A stretch of DNA of 64,000 nt from Enterocloster bolteae. GTDB lineage: Bacteria > Bacillota > Clostridia > Lachnospirales > Lachnospiraceae. Where the stretch lies: contig NZ_CP022464.2 in assembly GCF_002234575.2 (NCBI RefSeq), forward strand, positions 3,038,001 to 3,102,000, in the 5' to 3' direction. The translations under genes were made by a program, and so were the position numbers. Shown piece by piece: positions 59,681 through 64,000 of this stretch; positions within the stretch are counted from its first letter, which is position 1; each line of letters begins with the position of its first letter. The notes below the pieces were generated by a model. It was not told where the DNA came from and made no database searches. It worked only from the letters and a program-made list of their open reading frames with translations.

Positions 59681-61903
59681 ATGAGAAGCAGAAGGAGACG
59701 GAGAAGATCAAGGGCGGTTATTATCATTCCCCTGGTTTTGGTGTGTCTTATGGCCGCTGCTGCGGGCATGGCATTTTTATGGTTTGCAAAGGGACAGGCG
59801 GGTGTAAGGCAGGCTGCGCCGGATGAACGGTTCATGGAGTATACAGGATATCTGACCGAGGGGAATTACGAAGCCATGTACCGGATGCTGGATTCCGGGA
59901 GCCGAATGGACATCAGCCAGGAGGATTTTATCACCAGGAATAAGAAGATATATGAGGGCATCGGCGCCTCCTCCATCCGGGTGGATATTACCGGAGTGGA
60001 GGAAAAGGAGGACCAGGGTATTCAGACGGTCAGCTATGAGACCAGCATGGAGAGCCTGGCAGGCACCATCCATTTTTTCAACCAGGCGGATTTTAAGCTG
60101 GAGGCATCCTCAGGGGCTGCCGGGACAGACAGCCATGACAGTGAAAAGGCAGGAAAGAAAAGGAAGGAAGCAAAAGACGAAGAATACAGATTGATCTGGA
60201 ACGACCGCGTCATATTTCCCAACCTGAGCTGGAACGATAAGGTAAGGGTCACCACGGATAAGGCCGTAAGGGGAAGCGTCCTGGACCGAAACGGTATTAT
60301 GCTGGCCGGAAAGGGAAGCGCGTCCATGGTGGGACTTGTGCCGGGAAAGATGAGCCGTGAGGCAGACAATTATTCAGAGGACGAAATAAACATGCTTTCA
60401 GAGCTTTTAGGTGTTTCCGCTGACAGTATCCGCAAAAAGCTGTCGGCTAACTGGGTGAAGGATGATTCCCTTGTTCCCATTAAAACATTAAAGAAGGTGG
60501 ATGAGCTCAATCTCCAATCCGCTCTCCCTGAGGATGAGAATGTACAGAACAGGGCGCTTCAGGACGAACTTCTGACCATTCCGGGCGTCATGATCACAGA
60601 TACGCCTGTCAGATATTATCCCCTGGGCGAAAAGGCTGCCCATCTGGTGGGTTATGTACAGAATGTAACGGCAGAGGATCTTGAGGAGCACAAGGGAGAA
60701 GGATACCTGTCGGACAGCGTCATCGGCAGGAGCGGCATGGAAGGTCTGTTTGAGAAGGAGCTAAAGGGACAGAATGGCCGCATTATATCCATTGTTACAT
60801 CCCAGGGAGAAGAAAAGCAGGTTTTGGCAGCCATTCCCAGAATTGACGGTCAGGATATCACCCTCACCATAGACAGCAGCCTGCAGGAGTTGGTGTATGA
60901 TGCATTCCGGGACAGTAAAAGCTGCACCGTGGCCATGAATCCCTACACAGGAGAGGTTCTTGCTCTGGTGAACACGCCCAGCTATGATAACAATGACTTT
61001 ATCCTGGGCATGTCGGAGGAAACCTGGACCGGACTGAATGAGGATGAGAGAAAGCCTATGTTAAACCGTTTCAGGCAGCGCTTTGCCCCAGGCTCCTCCT
61101 TTAAGCCCATCACAGGCGTTATCGGCCTTACAGCAGGCGTCCTTACGCCGGATGAGAATTTTGGGGAGGACGCAGCAGGACTAAGCTGGCAGAAGGATGC
61201 CGGCTGGGGCGGCTATCACGTTACCACCCTTCACGGTTACAGTCCGGTCAACCTTAAAAATGCCTATATCTACTCGGATAACATATATTTTGCTAAAGCA
61301 GCCCTGAAAATCGGATATGATGATTTCATGGCAGGACTGGACCGGCTGGGCTTTAACCAGAAGCTTCCCTTTGAAATCTCGGTGGCTGAATCCCAGTACT
61401 CCAATGCTGACCGGATTGAAACGGAAATCCAGCTGGCGGACAGCGGATACGGTCAGGGCCAGGTGCTGGTGAATCCCATCCATCTGGCATCCCTTTATAC
61501 CATGTTCCCCAACCAGGGAAAGGTTCTGAAACCCTATCTTATATACAAGGATACACCGGTGCCGGAGATCTGGATTGAGGACGCCTGTACACAGGAAACA
61601 GCAGAGACCGTGGAGGACGCAATGAAGGCTGTAATCAGTTCGGAACACGGCACAGGACATGCAGCCATGCGTTCAGACATTACTCTGGCAGGAAAGACAG
61701 GAACGGCTGAGATAAAAGCATCCAAGGAAGATACAAGCGGCACGGAACTGGGATGGTTTGCCGTTTACACGGCGGATAAGGACATACAGAAGCCGGTTCT
61801 TATGGTCAGCATGGTGGAAGATGTGAAGAATGCCGGAGGAAGCGGCCTGGTGGTCAGAAAATCCAGGGATGTGCTGGGAGCCTATATACCGTCAGGCCAG
61901 TAG
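59681..61903 (+). CDS. Class B penicillin-binding protein with MecA_N (NTF2-like) domain
   Basis: A 740-residue transpeptidase. A basic cytoplasmic tail (MRSRRRRRRSR) and one membrane span (residues 12-35) lead to an NTF2-like MecA_N domain (about 45-170), a PBP dimer domain (about 185-365; GSVLDRNGIMLAGKG), and the transpeptidase domain. Active-site motifs are S472-S-F-K475, S532-D-N534 and K672-T-G674. It cross-links peptidoglycan outside the membrane. This layout is shared by PBP2a of Staphylococcus and PBP5 of Enterococcus, which bind beta-lactams weakly, but many Firmicutes carry it without resistance. ATG 59681 has an AGAGGAA box; the frame upstream to 59618 is less likely. Confidence 0.92.
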   Translation: MRSRRRRRRSRAVIIIPLVLVCLMAAAAGMAFLWFAKGQAGVRQAAPDERFMEYTGYLTEGNYEAMYRMLDSGSRMDISQEDFITRNKKIYEGIGASSIRVDITGVEEKEDQGIQTVSYETSMESLAGTIHFFNQADFKLEASSGAAGTDSHDSEKAGKKRKEAKDEEYRLIWNDRVIFPNLSWNDKVRVTTDKAVRGSVLDRNGIMLAGKGSASMVGLVPGKMSREADNYSEDEINMLSELLGVSADSIRKKLSANWVKDDSLVPIKTLKKVDELNLQSALPEDENVQNRALQDELLTIPGVMITDTPVRYYPLGEKAAHLVGYVQNVTAEDLEEHKGEGYLSDSVIGRSGMEGLFEKELKGQNGRIISIVTSQGEEKQVLAAIPRIDGQDITLTIDSSLQELVYDAFRDSKSCTVAMNPYTGEVLALVNTPSYDNNDFILGMSEETWTGLNEDERKPMLNRFRQRFAPGSSFKPITGVIGLTAGVLTPDENFGEDAAGLSWQKDAGWGGYHVTTLHGYSPVNLKNAYIYSDNIYFAKAALKIGYDDFMAGLDRLGFNQKLPFEISVAESQYSNADRIETEIQLADSGYGQGQVLVNPIHLASLYTMFPNQGKVLKPYLIYKDTPVPEIWIEDACTQETAETVEDAMKAVISSEHGTGHAAMRSDITLAGKTGTAEIKASKEDTSGTELGWFAVYTADKDIQKPVLMVSMVEDVKNAGGSGLVVRKSRDVLGAYIPSGQ

Positions 61904-61985
61904 GACAATCCGAAGATACAGACATATACTATTATGGAGGAGGGAATCAGCATAAACTGTATATGGGGGATTGGAGGGGAAATCA

Positions 61986-62999
61986 ATGCCTATGGATTCA
62001 TTTTCATCAGAAGGGATTTTGCGGAGGCTTATCAGGCTTCCCTATCTCCCGCTGTATGTGGGAGTATTGAACGCGGCGGTAGAGCTGGACGTTTTTTCGG
62101 ACCTTACCCAGCGTAAGAGCGTCAGGGAGCTTTCAGAGGAGAGAGGGTGGAATGAAGATAACACGCGGTATTTCCTGGACGCCCTTTACTGTCTTGGATT
62201 TATTTGGAAAAGGGATGGAATGTACTGCAACTGCAGGGAAACGGACCGTTATCTTGTAAAAGGCAGACCGGAATACATCGGAGGACATCTGGCTTTTCAC
62301 TGCGCAGAGGATTGTATGGGATGCAGGGATATTAAGAGGCTGGTTGAAGAGGGGCCCGGCGGAGACAGCCAACCGGAGGGGAAGCTGGCCTTTGAGCAGT
62401 ACGTACAGAACATGCGGGATTCCCAACTGGGCTTCCGCCAGACCGAGATACAGAAAATGGTAAAGGAACTTCCGGAATATCCGGAAATCCGGAAGATTTT
62501 GGATTTAGGCTGTGCAACGGGACTGCTGGGCCTTGGCGTGATTGGAGAACGGGAGGATGTGTACGGTATCCTCTATGACCGGCCAGCTATGGAACCGGCA
62601 ATCCGGGAGTCCATCCGTCTGTCAGGCCTGGAAGAGAGAGCGGTACCTATGACAGGAGATTATCTGACGGATGATATAGGAAGTGGCTATGACCTGGTTT
62701 TGGCCATTGCCACCTTAAGCTTTGTTGAACAGGAGATGGCCGGCCTGATGAAGAAACTTTACAAGGCCATGAATCCGGGCGGCGTGCTGCTTTGCTATTC
62801 AGAGGGAATCGAGCGGGATGGCTCCGGACCATGGGACATGATGCTGGGCTGGCTTCCGTATAATATGCAGGGATATAACCTTGGAGTGAAGAAGAATGAA
62901 ATAACAGAGGCTGCCATGGCAGCCGGCTTCAGGAGTGCTGAGAAACGGACCGGGATCTATTCCACAGGCAACGTGGATGTGGATATATTCAGAAAATAA
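61986..62999 (+). CDS. SAM-dependent methyltransferase with N-terminal dimerisation winged helix
   Basis: A 337-residue protein. Residues about 10-90 form a winged-helix dimer domain (LYVGVLNAAVELDVFSDLTQRKSVRELSEERGW) as in small-molecule O-methyltransferases. The SAM-binding part starts at KILDLGCATGLLGLGV near residue 170, and a C-terminal motif reads LYKAMNPGGVLLCY. The methyl acceptor is unknown. ATG 61986 lies 8 bases after GGAGG; a TTG at 61971 is less likely. It follows the penicillin-binding protein gene, with no clear terminator between. Confidence 0.82.
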   Translation: MPMDSFSSEGILRRLIRLPYLPLYVGVLNAAVELDVFSDLTQRKSVRELSEERGWNEDNTRYFLDALYCLGFIWKRDGMYCNCRETDRYLVKGRPEYIGGHLAFHCAEDCMGCRDIKRLVEEGPGGDSQPEGKLAFEQYVQNMRDSQLGFRQTEIQKMVKELPEYPEIRKILDLGCATGLLGLGVIGEREDVYGILYDRPAMEPAIRESIRLSGLEERAVPMTGDYLTDDIGSGYDLVLAIATLSFVEQEMAGLMKKLYKAMNPGGVLLCYSEGIERDGSGPWDMMLGWLPYNMQGYNLGVKKNEITEAAMAAGFRSAEKRTGIYSTGNVDVDIFRK

Positions 63000-63036
63000 C
63001 ATTATAAGAGCCAGATATGAAAATAAGCTGGATACG

Positions 63037-63080
63037 AAAAAACAGAGAGGCTGCCGGACTTTGCGGGTACAGCCTCTCTG
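63037..63080. terminator. Terminator between convergent genes
   Basis: CAGAGAGGCTG at 63043-63053 pairs perfectly with CAGCCTCTCTG at 63070-63080. Six A residues at 63037-63042 give a T-run on the minus strand, so it ends the hybrid kinase transcript. It may also work on the methyltransferase transcript. Confidence 0.85.
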
Positions 63081-63095
63081 CCTTTGTGTGAGCTC

Positions 63096-64000
63096 TCAGC
63101 CCAGCCAGCGAAACATGATGGTCTCCAGCTGTCGGATATCAATGGGCTTTGCCATATGCTGGTTCATACCGGCTTCCAGAGCCAGCTTAATGTCTTCGGT
63201 AAACGCATTTGCAGTCATAGCCACGATGGGGATGGAGGCTGCGTCCGAACGTTCCATGGCACGAATCCTCCGGGTGGCCTGGTAACCGTCCATGTGGGGC
63301 ATCTGTATATCCATGAAGATAAGGTCATAGTATCCTGTAAAGGAGGCCGCGAACATTTCAACTGCCTCCCGGCCATCCATGGCTGTCTCTACATGGGCCC
63401 CGGTGTTCTGCAGGAAAGCCATGGCTATTTCCTGGTTCAGGGGATTGTCTTCCGCCAGCAGAATCCGCTTGCGGGAAAAATCAGCGTTGGGAAGCCCGGG
63501 AAGGGAGGCTGCAGCGGTTTCTTCCTCCTCATGGAGGGCAAAGCGCCGCAGCATGCATATGAGCTTGGAGGGAAACAGGGGCTTGGAAATGAATCCGTTG
63601 GCTCCGGCTTCTTTTGCGGCGGCCTCGTATTCAGCAGTGTCATAGGCTGAGATAACGATAATGGGAACGTGACAGCCTGCCTGGGCACGGATTTGTCTGG
63701 TCACCTCGATGCCGTCCATGTCAGGCATACGCAAATCCACGATGACAGCAAAAAATCCTTTTAGGTCACGGTGGGCGGAAACCACTCTGGAGACAGCCTC
63801 CCTGCCGGATGTCACAAAGGAGCTGTTCATGCCAATCTGGTTCAGACACCGGCATGTCTCCTCGCATACGATTCTGTCATCATCCGCCACAAGGACCGGG
63901 AGCTCGGTAAGGACCGAGGAATCTGGCAGAATCTGGTTTCTCAGTCTCAGGTTAAAGGTAACTGTAAAACGGGAACCACGGCCGGGCGTACTCTCTACCC
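63096..64000 (-). CDS. Hybrid sensor histidine kinase, C-terminal part with two receiver domains
   Basis: The minus-strand frame is open from the window edge to the stop at 63096. The first residues inside the window, ESTPGRGSRFTVTFNL, are the end of a histidine-kinase ATPase domain. Receiver 1 (LVADDDRIVCEE; phosphorylated Asp in VIVDLRMPDMDG; KPL lysine) and receiver 2 (LLAEDNPLNQEIA; FMDIQMPHMDG; KPID) follow. This is the layout of BarA/LuxQ-like phosphorelay kinases. The kinase core and sensor lie outside the window. An internal GTG at 63890 should not be taken as the start. Confidence 0.9.
   Translation of the reverse strand, partial: VESTPGRGSRFTVTFNLRLRNQILPDSSVLTELPVLVADDDRIVCEETCRCLNQIGMNSSFVTSGREAVSRVVSAHRDLKGFFAVIVDLRMPDMDGIEVTRQIRAQAGCHVPIIVISAYDTAEYEAAAKEAGANGFISKPLFPSKLICMLRRFALHEEEETAAASLPGLPNADFSRKRILLAEDNPLNQEIAMAFLQNTGAHVETAMDGREAVEMFAASFTGYYDLIFMDIQMPHMDGYQATRRIRAMERSDAASIPIVAMTANAFTEDIKLALEAGMNQHMAKPIDIRQLETIMFRWLG

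Overview
The window looks like chromosomal DNA from a gut clostridium of the Lachnospiraceae, most likely the Enterocloster (Clostridium bolteae/clostridioforme) group. This is inferred from gene content and protein style: a YesM/YesN two-component pair next to a CUT1 sugar transporter, PadR-DUF1700, YcxB-like and RsgI-like proteins, NiaR control of nadABC, a hisZ-dependent short hisG, strong Gram-positive Shine-Dalgarno sequences, and roughly balanced base composition. No rRNA, tRNA, transposase, phage gene or CRISPR array was seen.

Layout. 1-0.85 kb: 5' part of a YlbJ-like nucleoside-recognition membrane protein (cut by the window edge), then an M23 peptidase. 1.8-12.8 kb: a sugar-use locus, with a YesN-type regulator and YesM-type kinase transcribed leftward and a binding lipoprotein, two permeases and two GH31 glycosidases transcribed rightward. 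13-25 kb: household genes (acyltransferase, MATE exporter, rRNA methyltransferase, two pseudouridine synthases, HAD phosphatase, YgiQ radical SAM protein, SDR, trpS) and a frameshifted YcxB-like gene. 25-27.5 kb: two small regulatory units (MerR/GyrI; TetR plus nitroreductase) with clear operators. 27.6-32.1 kb: lipoprotein, LuxE-like acyl-protein synthetase, LuxC-like acyl-CoA reductase, GNAT, NeuD-like hexapeptide acetyltransferase. 32.1-34 kb: secreted His/Cys-rich protein, ECF sigma factor and RsgI-like anti-sigma factor.

34-42.4 kb: recU, then a histidine operon hisZ-G-D-B-A-IE lacking hisH, hisF and hisC but carrying a degenerate HisF-like domain fused to HisIE, then pepT. 42.5-44.3 kb: PadR, DUF1700 and a membrane-anchored protein. 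44.5-53 kb: a PTS-EIIC/EAL fusion, MarR with a FUSC exporter, tatD, kptA with a Cys-rich partner, DUF2079 membrane protein, and a second frameshifted gene. 53-57.6 kb: nadA-nadB-nadC-niaR-phosphoesterase operon with a NiaR-type operator inside its promoter. 57.8-64 kb: a large lipoprotein (paralogue of the one at 27.7 kb), a MecA_N-type class B penicillin-binding protein, a two-domain methyltransferase, and the C-terminal part of a hybrid sensor kinase (cut by the window edge).

The best candidates for something not well described are the LuxE/LuxC fatty-aldehyde-type module without luciferase, and the two lipoproteins sharing an N-terminal domain, one of which starts that module. The secreted-protein/ECF/RsgI unit, the PTS-EIIC/EAL fusion and the HisF-like/HisIE fusion are further architectures of interest.
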